From Clostridia bacterium (lineage in GTDB: Bacteria; Bacillota; Clostridia; TANB77; UBA1234), in the NCBI GenBank assembly GCA_900753135.1, contig CAADXZ010000005.1, forward strand, positions 1 to 5,420: a stretch of 5,420 nt of DNA. The letters run 5' to 3'. The notes below the pieces were generated by a model, which worked only from the letters and a program-made list of their open reading frames with translations, searched no databases and was not told where the DNA came from. A program made the translations under genes and the position numbers. Of this stretch, positions 1-5,401 are shown piece after piece (positions within the stretch are counted from its first letter, which is position 1; every line of letters starts with the position of its first letter).

Positions 1-1323
1 ATGGTATACCTTTTGTTTTGTAATCATAAAGAATAATGAAATTGCTGTCGCAAAAACCTCTGCTACACAAATTGCAAGCCATATTCCATCAACGCTAATA
101 ATTAAAGGTAGCATTAACACTGATCCAAGTTGAAAAACTAATGTTCTTAAGAAAGCAATTAATGCAGAAATAGCTCCATTGTTAAGTGCTGTGAAGAAAC
201 TTGAGCTAAATATATTAAATCCTGTTAAGATAAATGCAAATGAGAAAATTCTAAATGCATGTACAGTTAAAACATACAAGTTTTGATCATAGCCAACAAA
301 TATCTTAGTAAGTGTTCCTGCTAATAATTGTGCTATTATTGATAATGTTATACCAGAAGTAAACATAATGGCTATACTTTTCTTACGAACATTTTTTAAT
401 TCATCATAATTTGCAGCCCCGTAATTGTAACCAACGATTGGAGCAGTACCGATTGAATAACCAATAAATATAGCAACAAAAACAAATTGCACATACATTA
501 AAACACCGTATGTGGCAACACCATCTTCGCCTATATACTTCATTAATTGAAGGTTATAAACCATTCCTACAATTGATGAAGAAACATTAGACATCAATTC
601 CGATGAACCATTTGCGCAAGCAGCCAATAATTCTTTAATCGATAACTTAGTTTTAACCAATTTTAGTAAACTATCATTTGGTAAAATGAAATATATTAGT
701 GGAATCAATCCACCTACAACTTGACCAATGCCTGTTGCTACAGCTGCACCCGCAAGACCAAAGTTAAATACCGCAACAAATAAATAGTCTAATACAGCAT
801 TAGTGGTACCTGCCGCAATCGTTACAATTAGTCCAATTTTAGGTTTTTCGGCAGTAGCTAAAAAGCTTTGAAAAACGTTTTGTAACATAAATAAAGCCGT
901 AAAGCTTGTAACAATTCTACCATATAACACACAGTTATCAATCATTTCATCAGATGCTCCAAGCAAATATGAAACTGGTCTAATAAAGACAATACCTATA
1001 ATACTTAATATTAATCCCAATATTGTCGTAAATACTATCATCATAGAAAATATTTTATTTGCTTTTTCATTTTCTTTTTGACCTAGGGTTTTTGATACTA
1101 AAGCACTACCACCCGTACCAATCATAAATCCCATACCACCCAATATCATTATAAAAGGCATAACTAAATTTAGTGATGAAAAAGCCGATTTTCCTACATA
1201 ATTAGAAACAAAGAATCCATCTATTACCCCATATATTGATATTATTATCATCATAATTATTGATGGAAATACAAATTTTAACAGTCTCTTTAATGTAAAG
1301 TGATCTGACAATTTTACTCGCAT
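1..1323 (-). CDS. MATE family multidrug efflux transporter, C-terminus cut by window edge
   Basis: Reading the minus strand from 1323 to 1 gives 441 codons with no stop, so only about the last ten residues should be missing (the family is usually 440-460 aa). The protein is very hydrophobic with charged loops, as expected for the 12-helix MATE fold. Near residues 20-75 it carries the family signature: a YGVIDGFFVSNYVG segment, then a PFIMILGGMGFMIGTGGSAL segment followed by VSKTLGQ. The second half repeats the theme with GTAPIVGYNYGA near residues 280-290. MATE proteins are cytoplasmic-membrane exporters of drugs or metabolites driven by Na+ or H+; this one is nearest in style to the MepA/DinF group, but the substrate is unknown. 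The ATG at 1323 is supported by AGGAG at 1331-1335 with 7 bp spacing. It starts 33 bp after the decayed flavodoxin gene, so the two were probably co-transcribed. The frame is intact although its partner is broken. Confidence 0.93.
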   Translation of the reverse strand, partial: MRVKLSDHFTLKRLLKFVFPSIIMMIIISIYGVIDGFFVSNYVGKSAFSSLNLVMPFIMILGGMGFMIGTGGSALVSKTLGQKENEKANKIFSMMIVFTTILGLILSIIGIVFIRPVSYLLGASDEMIDNCVLYGRIVTSFTALFMLQNVFQSFLATAEKPKIGLIVTIAAGTTNAVLDYLFVAVFNFGLAGAAVATGIGQVVGGLIPLIYFILPNDSLLKLVKTKLSIKELLAACANGSSELMSNVSSSIVGMVYNLQLMKYIGEDGVATYGVLMYVQFVFVAIFIGYSIGTAPIVGYNYGAANYDELKNVRKKSIAIMFTSGITLSIIAQLLAGTLTKIFVGYDQNLYVLTVHAFRIFSFAFILTGFNIFSSSFFTALNNGAISALIAFLRTLVFQLGSVLMLPLIISVDGIWLAICVAEVFATAISLFFMITKQKVYH

Positions 1324-1356
1324 ATTCTTTCTCCTATAACTCTTGTTGTAATATTT

Positions 1357-2231
1357 TTATAATTCTTTAAACTTTCCTGTTTTACATTGTATACTACGAA
1401 AGTTAGAATGTTTGACATTCAACAACTCATCCATTTCTTCTGCTAAGCGTCTATACTTTGCACCTGTGTGATGGACCAACATATAGTTCACTTTTTTAAG
1501 CTTCCCACTATAGAGATTACAAAAACTTCTTATCGGTGCTGAAATTGAAAATACCCAAATAGGTGAACAAATTGTTACTTCATCAAACTGGCTGAAGTCA
1601 ATATCATTTTTTTTAATGGCATTCCCCAGCGATGCATTCCAAATCTACTACACCACCAAAAGCCTAAAATACCATCTACTTTTTTGGTAGTTTTTAATTC
1701 ATATAATACTGCACCAGTTTTATTAGCTTCCTATAAAGCAATGGTTTTAGTATATCCCATTCTTGAAAAGTAAACAACTATTTTTTTTGGGTTAGTGCCA
1801 ATATTATTATATTTTGAATAATCAATAACAAAGTGCTCTTGTTTCCAAAATATGATTGCATCATAACCAATAACAGCTTGGCAGAAGCCAAAAATAAAAT
1901 AAATTGTTGACATAAAATTGAATACAAATCCATAACATTAAGGTAACACCAAAAATTCCACCTAAAATAGCACCAATTTTCTTATTCAAAAATAAAAAGA
2001 TAGATGCAACGATATTAGTAATTCCATTTACAATTAGAAGGGCAATACCGGAAAAAGTTAAATCTTGAAATAAGATTTCTGAAAATATGAAAGCATTTGG
2101 TCCATCCCAAGAGCCTTTCCAGTAGGATCAATAAGCATACCAAGTGACCCAAACAATGCTCCAATCCCAATAAAGATGGTCCAAAAAATTAAAATTTTGC
2201 GTGTTTTGTTGTATCTTGAAGAGATTTTCAT
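1357..2231 (-). pseudogene. Membrane-flavodoxin fusion protein, broken by three frameshifts and one stop
   Basis: Joining frames gives one coherent protein of about 290 aa. Four hydrophobic segments come first: KILIFWTIFIGIGALFGSLG, then segments starting LTFSGIALLIV, KIGAILGGIFG and MSTIYFIFGFC. A flavodoxin domain follows, beginning KKIVVYFSRMGYTK, where SRMGYT fits the FMN-phosphate loop, and continuing through DEVTICSPIWVFS and YMLVHHTGAKYR to KFKEL and a TAA at 1357-1359. The lesions, in gene order, are a one-base loss near 2113-2120, a one-base gain in the A run 1914-1917, a TAG at 1731-1733, and a one-base loss in the eight-base run 1607-1614. Flavodoxins carry electrons through bound FMN; a membrane-anchored form would act at the inner face of the membrane. 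The ATG at 2231 has only a weak GAAG-type ribosome site. The 183-base open frame at 1731-1913 is a fragment of this gene. Three lesions lie in or beside homopolymers, so read error is an alternative, but the in-frame stop argues for real decay. Confidence 0.82.
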
Positions 2232-2257
2232 ATTTTTTCTTCATTTATATCTCATTT

Positions 2258-2291
2258 AAAAGCCCGGTTATTAATAACCGAGTCCTTTTTT
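2258..2291. promoter_or_regulatory. Perfect 16-bp palindrome / hairpin in the leader of the flavodoxin-MATE unit
   Basis: CGGTTATTAATAACCG at 2265-2280 is identical to its reverse complement. It is flanked by TTTTTT (2286-2291) on the right and AAAA (2258-2261) on the left, so either strand could form a hairpin followed by a short T run (four T in the direction of the flavodoxin gene, six in the other). It lies about 35 bp downstream of the predicted promoter and 34 bp before the flavodoxin start. It could be a bidirectional terminator or attenuator, or an operator for a dimeric repressor. No plus-strand gene exists for it to terminate. Confidence 0.55.
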
Positions 2292-2310
2292 ATAATATAA
2301 TACTATATTA

Positions 2311-2339
2311 AGTATAGCACAACATAAATAAAATAGCAA
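2311..2339 (-). promoter_or_regulatory. Predicted sigma-A promoter for the flavodoxin-MATE unit
   Basis: On the minus strand, TTGCTA (2339-2334) is followed by a 17-bp spacer and then TATACT (2316-2311). TGC precedes the -10 box directly, giving an extended -10. The elements match the TTGACA/TATAAT consensus at 4 of 6 and 5 of 6 positions. It begins just after the hydrolase terminator and would start transcription near 2304, upstream of the leader palindrome. A second, weaker TTGTGC/TATATT pair (2317-2322 and 2294-2299) overlaps it. Confidence 0.55.
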
Positions 2340-2341
2340 GT

Positions 2342-2366
2342 AAAAGCCCCACGAAGTTCATGAGGC
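2342..2366 (-). terminator. Rho-independent terminator of the hydrolase gene
   Basis: In minus-strand RNA, GCCTCATGAA pairs with TTCGTGGGGC (2366-2346) to form a ten-pair stem containing two G-U wobbles. The tip would open to a loop of about five bases. Four U follow directly (2345-2342). The wobble pairs become mismatches on the plus strand, so the hairpin is directional. It lies about 70 bp after the hydrolase stop codon. Confidence 0.72.
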
Positions 2367-2435
2367 AATTTCCCTATTCTTTTATTACTTTTAATAAAAT
2401 TTATAAAATATTTTTACCTTTATCTCAACAATTTA

Positions 2436-3362
2436 TTATTCTACCCACTTGTTAATTGTATTTCTAACTCGTAAGTCAATATCAACACGAGTTGCAAGAC
2501 ATTCTTTTGAAAATTTCTTTGCGTCAGCAAAAGCTAATTTAACAAACAAATTATGACCAATTGGCAGCATCATTTTCATTAGGCTTTGAGGAAAAACAAA
2601 ATGTGTACCATGTTCATAAGTATATACTTCTACAGTACAATCATGTTTCTTTTCATTTAATCTTTTTTCCATACGATGAATATATTTAGAAGTATCCCAT
2701 AGTACATCATCATCGGCTCCGATAAGTAATAATTTACCTTTAATATTTTCTACTTTAATAAATTCATCTTCTGTTATTGGATGAGCATTTTCAGAATCAT
2801 CAAAAACTTTGCGATAACATAGCATATTTTTAGTTCTCTTCGCTTCTTCTTTCATTACTTGGCCATAAATAGGATGTTGGTAGCAGAAAGGCATATAAGG
2901 AAGAGGCTTACCACAATAGGTAAATAAAGATTCTCCCTCAATTGGCCACTCCGTATAACCATCTTTTTTCCCTTGTTCAAAGCCTTGCAAAATGAAGTCA
3001 CTTGGAGTCATTGCAATTGTAAGTGAAATTTCTGGAAAATATGATGCGGCAGTAAGTGCTAGTGTACCTGTTGTCGAATCACCAACAATTCCTATTTTTT
3101 CAGTATTATGTGCTAAAAACCATTTAATTGCATTTTCAATTCTTTCAATTGGATAGTTATGATGGCTATAATTCTTTTTACCAGGAGACATTGTTAATAC
3201 GTTAATGCCTTTTTTTAATAACCATTTAACAGCGGACTTAGCCATATGATCTTCTGGATCATCACCTAGCATGGCTATAATTGTATATTTACTAGGTATT
3301 TTATTTTCCCAGTATGCACCATAGAAGCCTGCTTTATCAACATCGAAATGTATATGTTTCAT
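2436..3362 (-). CDS. Alpha/beta hydrolase, BAAT_C / acyl-CoA thioester hydrolase-like
   Basis: This is an intact 308-aa protein with no signal peptide or membrane helix, so it is probably cytoplasmic. The nucleophile elbow is GIVGDSTTGTLAL, with Ser96 as predicted nucleophile; the second glycine is shifted and T98 fills the usual G position of GxSxG. The acid is probably Asp218 or Asp219 in IGADDDVLWD, and the base His254 in EHGTHFVFP. The order Ser, Asp, His, the GxDDxxW segment and HFVFP resemble the C-terminal catalytic domain of bile-acid-CoA:amino-acid N-acyltransferases and acyl-CoA thioesterases (BAAT_C). The bacterial members are single-domain hydrolases of uncertain substrate, so no specific reaction is claimed. 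The ATG at 3362 follows an AGAAGG ribosome site at suitable spacing. The gene has its own promoter and terminator and is therefore monocistronic. It sits beside the putative element end but has the AT-rich composition of the left block. Confidence 0.85.
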   Translation of the reverse strand: MKHIHFDVDKAGFYGAYWENKIPSKYTIIAMLGDDPEDHMAKSAVKWLLKKGINVLTMSPGKKNYSHHNYPIERIENAIKWFLAHNTEKIGIVGDSTTGTLALTAASYFPEISLTIAMTPSDFILQGFEQGKKDGYTEWPIEGESLFTYCGKPLPYMPFCYQHPIYGQVMKEEAKRTKNMLCYRKVFDDSENAHPITEDEFIKVENIKGKLLLIGADDDVLWDTSKYIHRMEKRLNEKKHDCTVEVYTYEHGTHFVFPQSLMKMMLPIGHNLFVKLAFADAKKFSKECLATRVDIDLRVRNTINKWVE

Positions 3363-3406
3363 AAAATACCTTCTTTCATTTTATTATTTATCACTTCTTT
3401 TATTTT

Positions 3407-3434
3407 ATTATAGCACCAATAAATAAAATTCCAA
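3407..3434 (-). promoter_or_regulatory. Predicted sigma-A promoter of the hydrolase gene
   Basis: On the minus strand, TTGGAA (3434-3429) is followed by a 16-bp spacer and a consensus TATAAT (3412-3407). The -10 box is perfect and the -35 box matches at 4 of 6 positions. It lies about 45 bp upstream of the hydrolase start codon. Confidence 0.65.
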
Positions 3435-3437
3435 TTA

Positions 3438-3453
3438 GTTAGCAATCACTAAC
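3438..3453. promoter_or_regulatory. Imperfect inverted repeat next to the hydrolase -35 box, candidate operator
   Basis: On the minus strand the site reads GTTAGTGATTGCTAAC. The outer five bases of each arm are perfectly inverted, and six of eight positions match across the half-sites. Its edge is 3 bp upstream of the -35 box. Size and position fit a site for a TetR- or MarR-like dimer, but no regulator gene is present in the window, so the binding protein is unknown. Confidence 0.4.
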
Positions 3454-3463
3454 CTTTATATAT

Positions 3464-3492
3464 TAAAGAAAGCGAATGATTAAATCACTCGC
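3464..3492 (-). terminator. Bidirectional-looking rho-independent terminator between element remnant and hydrolase
   Basis: GCGAATGAT (3472-3480), a TAA loop and ATCACTCGC (3484-3492) form a nine-pair stem. On the minus strand its one imperfect pair is a G-U wobble and the hairpin is followed by TTTCTTTAAT, so it fits best as a stop for transcripts coming from the element remnant. On the plus strand it is followed by TTTGTTT. It insulates the hydrolase promoter from upstream transcription. Confidence 0.65.
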
Positions 3493-3536
3493 TTTGTTTG
3501 ATAATTAATTTTTTCTTGGATTATGAATATTTGCTT

Positions 3537-3587
3537 GTGCTGTACCAACTCGCGAGCGAGCGATTTATCGCCCGTTTGAGTGCTGTA
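3537..3587. repeat. Direct repeat GTGCTGTA, two copies 43 bp apart
   Basis: Identical eight-base copies occur at 3537-3544 and 3580-3587 and bracket the palindromes CTCGCGAG and GCGATTTATCGC. Eight bases alone can match by chance; the interest comes from the bracketing and from lying in the candidate element end. Confidence 0.35.
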
Positions 3588-3620
3588 TTATATCGCTTGA
3601 CTGTATGCAATATCTGTAAT

Positions 3621-3636
3621 CTGCGACGACTCGCAG
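3621..3636. repeat. Six-base-pair inverted repeat CTGCGA/TCGCAG
   Basis: The arms CTGCGA and TCGCAG are perfect complements around a CGAC loop. There is no T run on either side, so it is not a standard terminator. It could be a recombinase or accessory-factor site, or a structural remnant. Confidence 0.4.
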
Positions 3637-3653
3637 CTTGTTTTCGTATTTAT

Positions 3654-3685
3654 ACTACGCAAGTAAATAACTTGTCTTGAGTAGT
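3654..3685. repeat. Nested inverted repeat ACTAC...CAAGT/ACTTG...GTAGT
   Basis: The inner arms CAAGT (3660-3664) and ACTTG (3670-3674) surround AAATA. The outer arms ACTAC (3654-3658) and GTAGT (3681-3685) extend the stem past an asymmetric bulge. It lies 34 bp beyond the reconstructed end of the recombinase tail. On the plus strand it is followed by TATTTTTCT, so weak terminator activity in that direction is possible, though no plus-strand gene precedes it. Confidence 0.4.
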
Positions 3686-3718
3686 TATTTTTCTCCCCTT
3701 ATGAATTTTTCAAATCCC

Positions 3719-4212
3719 TCAAATGTATACTCTGACAATGAGGTCTTCCCACTAATTGGGTCTTAACATTCCTTCTCTCTCTTTACGATATGTTTTTGCC
3801 TCGTTATAGTCTATCTTAAATGACCAAACCATTTTTTCTTTTCATTCGGTTTCTCGATCAAATCGAAATCCATATACCACTCATAACAAGTTTCGCTTCG
3901 CGGAATAACGGTATCAACAAATTACGAGATTATATCTCTATCCACATAATGCTCCGTAAAATCCATTTTTTGCAAAAGGAAATTCTGTATTTTTCCCTCT
4001 ATGCTTTCACTGTCCGTTCCCGTTTCAACGCCTGCTTCAAATGCGAGTCTTTGTTGTACAATTTTTTCTCTGTCTTTTTCTATTTCAGATTTATATTCCA
4101 AAAATTCTTCTTTGGAAATTTCATCTTCCAATCGCATTCGAGTCAAACGTTTCATCTTTTCATCCAATTTTGCGATGTCTTGATTTAACCTATCTTTTAG
4201 AGCATCCGTCTG
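3719..4212 (-). pseudogene. C-terminal tail of a large serine recombinase (remnant)
   Basis: From about 4212 the minus-strand frame reads QTDALKDRLNQDIAKLDEKM, then LEDEISKEEFLEYKSEIEKD. This is the charged coiled coil with the E-I-S-K-E-E-F motif found after the zinc ribbon of large serine recombinases that move Tn4451/Tn5397-like elements. Family-like sequence continues past the TAA at 3922-3924: FVDTVIPRSETCYEWYMDF and on to KKKWFGHL. One missing base near 3815-3820 then shifts the frame to KIDYNEAKTYRKEREGMLRP. A TAG (3752-3754) comes next, and WEDLIVRVYI ends at TGA 3719-3721. CAA-to-TAA and CAG-to-TAG changes would explain both stops. The resolvase catalytic domain, the recombinase domain and the zinc ribbon are absent, so no DNA cleavage is possible. 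Family assignment rests on remembered motifs, not on an alignment. Confidence 0.72.
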
Positions 4213-4413
4213 TCTGCGCCCTTGCGCGTTCCATTCTTCAAATGAAAAACAGATGCTTGCGCTTGGTCTTTCAATGACGATCTGACACGCGTCGTGCAAG
4301 GCGATATGCGGATTGTTCGCTACAAATCGGTAAAAGGTTTTCAGTCCCTCGCCGCTTGTCAGCATCTCCTGTATCGCCCGGTTTCTGTCAGACAGTCTTT
4401 TCATCTCACTCAA
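3922..4413 (-). CDS. Chimeric reading frame: ArdC/LtrC-like ICE protein N-terminus joined to recombinase tail
   Basis: The open frame ends at TAA 3922-3924 and can be read from GTG 4425. The better start is TTG at 4413-4411: it overlaps the TGA of the upstream gene as TTGA and lies 11 bp after AAAGGAGG (4432-4425). From that start the product is 163 aa. The first 67 residues, including RFVANNPHIALHDACQIVIE and FSFEEWNAQGRR, resemble the opening of large ArdC/LtrC-type proteins of clostridial conjugative elements, where NPH..L.DACQI and W..xGRRV are typical. Instead of the usual VKKGEKGI-type continuation, the sequence turns into the recombinase coiled coil at about 4212. A deletion junction is inferred there. 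The product lacks both the rest of the ICE protein and any catalytic domain, so it is probably not functional. If made, it would be mostly helical, soluble and coiled-coil forming. Confidence 0.6.
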   Translation of the reverse strand: MSEMKRLSDRNRAIQEMLTSGEGLKTFYRFVANNPHIALHDACQIVIERPSASICFSFEEWNAQGRRQTDALKDRLNQDIAKLDEKMKRLTRMRLEDEISKEEFLEYKSEIEKDREKIVQQRLAFEAGVETGTDSESIEGKIQNFLLQKMDFTEHYVDRDIIS

Positions 4414-4769
4414 TTTTTCTTCCACCTCCTTTGTCTTTCTTTCTGTAACGGTAATTCTTTTCCGAACACTTCAAAGTAAACCTGTTGTCGGAGTTCAAAG
4501 GTCGGAAAATAAATAACGAAGCACGCCGACGACGCTCCCATGAGTCTGATCAGTATCCGCAGTTGTTCTCTATTAAAAAGTTGTTTTTCTTTGAGTTTGC
4601 AGAGTAGATCTTCCTCTTTCATATTCAGACGTGCCGCTATTTGGCTCGTTGTATAGCCGTTCTCTTTTACCCAAGAGGTAAACGCTCCGATCCGAAGGGA
4701 ATATCCCTTTATTTTCGTTCTGTCGATTTCTCCCTGTTCGGGTAAATATGTATTCTTGCTTTCGGTCAT
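4410..4769 (-). CDS. Small helix-turn-helix-like protein of the mobile element
   Basis: The product is 119 aa counted from the ATG at 4769, which has AGGAGG (4782-4777) at 7 bp spacing. The frame is open to an ATG at 4835, but that start has no ribosome site, so the longer 141-aa version is unlikely. Residues of about 27-78 (FTSWVKENGYTTSQIAARLN, then KEEDLLCKLKEKQLF and an NREQLRILIRLMG segment) look like a Cro/XRE-type helix-turn-helix. The tail after residue 80 starts with a hydrophobic CFVIYFPTF stretch and ends very basic, QKERQRRWKKN. Such genes commonly follow sigma-like regulators in Tn916- and clostridial ICE regulatory blocks, so a DNA-binding control role is inferred. It follows the sigma-like gene by 104 bp and overlaps the next start by 4 bp. 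The family is not recognised more precisely. Confidence 0.7.
   Translation of the reverse strand: MTESKNTYLPEQGEIDRTKIKGYSLRIGAFTSWVKENGYTTSQIAARLNMKEEDLLCKLKEKQLFNREQLRILIRLMGASSACFVIYFPTFELRQQVYFEVFGKELPLQKERQRRWKKN
4425..4432 (-). promoter_or_regulatory. Ribosome binding site deciding the start of the chimeric frame
   Basis: AAAGGAGG lies inside the last codons of the helix-turn-helix gene. It directly abuts the GTG at 4425, which is too close to be used. It sits 11 bp from the TTG at 4413, which overlaps the upstream stop codon as TTGA and implies translational coupling. Confidence 0.55.
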
Positions 4770-4776
4770 TGCTTTG

Positions 4777-4782
4777 CCTCCT
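4777..4782 (-). promoter_or_regulatory. Strong ribosome binding site fixing the start of the helix-turn-helix gene
   Basis: AGGAGG lies 7 bp before the ATG at 4769. No comparable site precedes the upstream ATG at 4835, so this settles the start. Confidence 0.7.
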
Positions 4783-4873
4783 GTTCTGTCCGTTTTTTTG
4801 TTCGGGTGTTGTACCCCTTCACCTTTAATGGACATTTGAAAGGCAAAACTTCGTACTTTTCTGAAAAAATTTT

Positions 4874-5293
4874 TTAGTTTTTTTGAAATTCTTTCTTGAA
4901 CGCAATCAAAGCACGCTGTAAAAGTTCAGAAAACGTGTTTTCTTTAATACCTAAAACCATTGCTGCCTCACGTTGCGTTTTCCCTTGCCAAAAGATAATT
5001 TCTATCGCTGTTCTGTATCTCGGTCTTATCTTATTAAGTGCGTTCCGTACCTTTTCTTTCTCTAATTTAAGCATCATCAGTTCTTCCGGACTTTCCCCCT
5101 CGTCCACAGGTTCATTGCCCGTTTCTTCATACATTTGGTCAAGCGATTCCGTCTTTGCCTTAATTCTGCGGTCTTGTCTGTCTGTCCGCTCGAAGTCGCG
5201 GTTCAGTTCTTCAATTTGCTTTTCCTGTTCTTCCGTTTCCACTTCGATGGTAATGCTTTTGAATTGCTCGATTTTGTAAGTTACTTTTTTCAT
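4874..5293 (-). CDS. Sigma-70 family region-4-like protein of the mobile element
   Basis: This is an intact 139-aa protein with ATG at 5293 and GGAGGA (5306-5301) at 7 bp spacing. The N-terminal half is highly charged and helical (residues 17-55, rich in E, R and K). The C-terminal part, about residues 75-137, has the sigma region 4 pattern: LNKIRPRYRTAIEIIFWQGK, then TQREAAMVLGIKENTFSELL as the helix-turn-helix, then QRALIAFKKEF. Region 2, which binds the -10 box, is missing. It is therefore not a full sigma factor but resembles the short sigma-like regulators of Tn916-type and clostridial elements (Tn916 Orf7 is of similar size). A role as activator of element genes is inferred. It is the first gene after a strong terminator, with no clear promoter between them, which suggests control by read-through or a promoter I cannot recognise. 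Confidence 0.85.
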   Translation of the reverse strand: MKKVTYKIEQFKSITIEVETEEQEKQIEELNRDFERTDRQDRRIKAKTESLDQMYEETGNEPVDEGESPEELMMLKLEKEKVRNALNKIRPRYRTAIEIIFWQGKTQREAAMVLGIKENTFSELLQRALIAFKKEFQKN

Positions 5294-5333
5294 TTTGAAA
5301 TCCTCCGATTTTTGATTTTTGTTTTAGAAAAAA

Positions 5334-5401
5334 TCGCAATCGGACAGATTTCTGCCCCAAATAGAAAAAGCCCGACTGCGAGGTAAAATCCTCGCAATCG
5401 G
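5334..5401. repeat. Direct repeat TCGCAATCGG, one copy in the terminator arm
   Basis: Identical ten-base copies lie at 5334-5343 and 5392-5401. The right copy is part of the terminator stem. The left copy lies between the terminator and the sigma-like gene. Both copies can pair, with one G-U in minus-strand RNA, with the other stem arm at 5371-5380. Confidence 0.6.

Larger units (their letters stand above)
3493..3718. other. Gene-free hairpin-rich stretch, candidate end of the mobile element
   Basis: No supported gene lies here; the 60-codon plus-strand frame at 3498-3680 has no ribosome site and no recognisable protein character. The stretch carries several small symmetric units: CTCGCGAG (3549-3556), GCGAT/ATCGC around TT (3560-3571), CTGCGA/TCGCAG around a four-base loop (3621-3636), and CAAGT/ACTTG inside ACTAC/GTAGT (3654-3685). 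GTGCTGTA also occurs twice (3537-3544 and 3580-3587). Large serine recombinase genes commonly sit at the end of their elements, and this stretch separates the recombinase tail from host-like DNA. An attachment site or element end is therefore expected here, but no core sequence can be named from one junction. Confidence 0.45.

Noticed and set aside
3498..3680. 60-aa plus-strand frame in the hairpin block
   Set aside because: No ribosome site, crosses several palindromes, no recognisable features.
3493..3718. CRISPR array or tRNA gene
   Set aside because: No regularly spaced repeats of adequate length and no cloverleaf with a T-arm motif; only short palindromes.
3641..3770. Short minus-strand peptide DPISGKTSLSEYTFEGFE ending in GEK, seen in another frame
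   Set aside because: It overlaps the better-supported recombinase terminus (KIDYNEAKTY...WEDLIVRVYI) and is preceded at once by a stop, so it is an out-of-frame shadow.
3752..3924. Stop-codon reassignment to glutamine, suggested by TAA and TAG at likely Q positions
   Set aside because: The hydrolase and sigma-like genes end normally at TAA, and the recombinase tail also has a frameshift. Ordinary decay explains it.
3820..4188. 122-aa plus-strand open frame
   Set aside because: It lies antisense to the recombinase coiled coil, has no ribosome site, and its F/S/I-rich product is what the complement of E/K-rich codons gives.
4001..4277. Overlapping plus-strand frames of 60 and 78 aa
   Set aside because: Shadows of the chimeric gene on the other strand, without ribosome sites.
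4896..5386. Plus-strand frames of 127 and 83 aa opposite the sigma-like gene
   Set aside because: Low-complexity S/F/L-rich complements of a charged helical protein, with no initiation signals.
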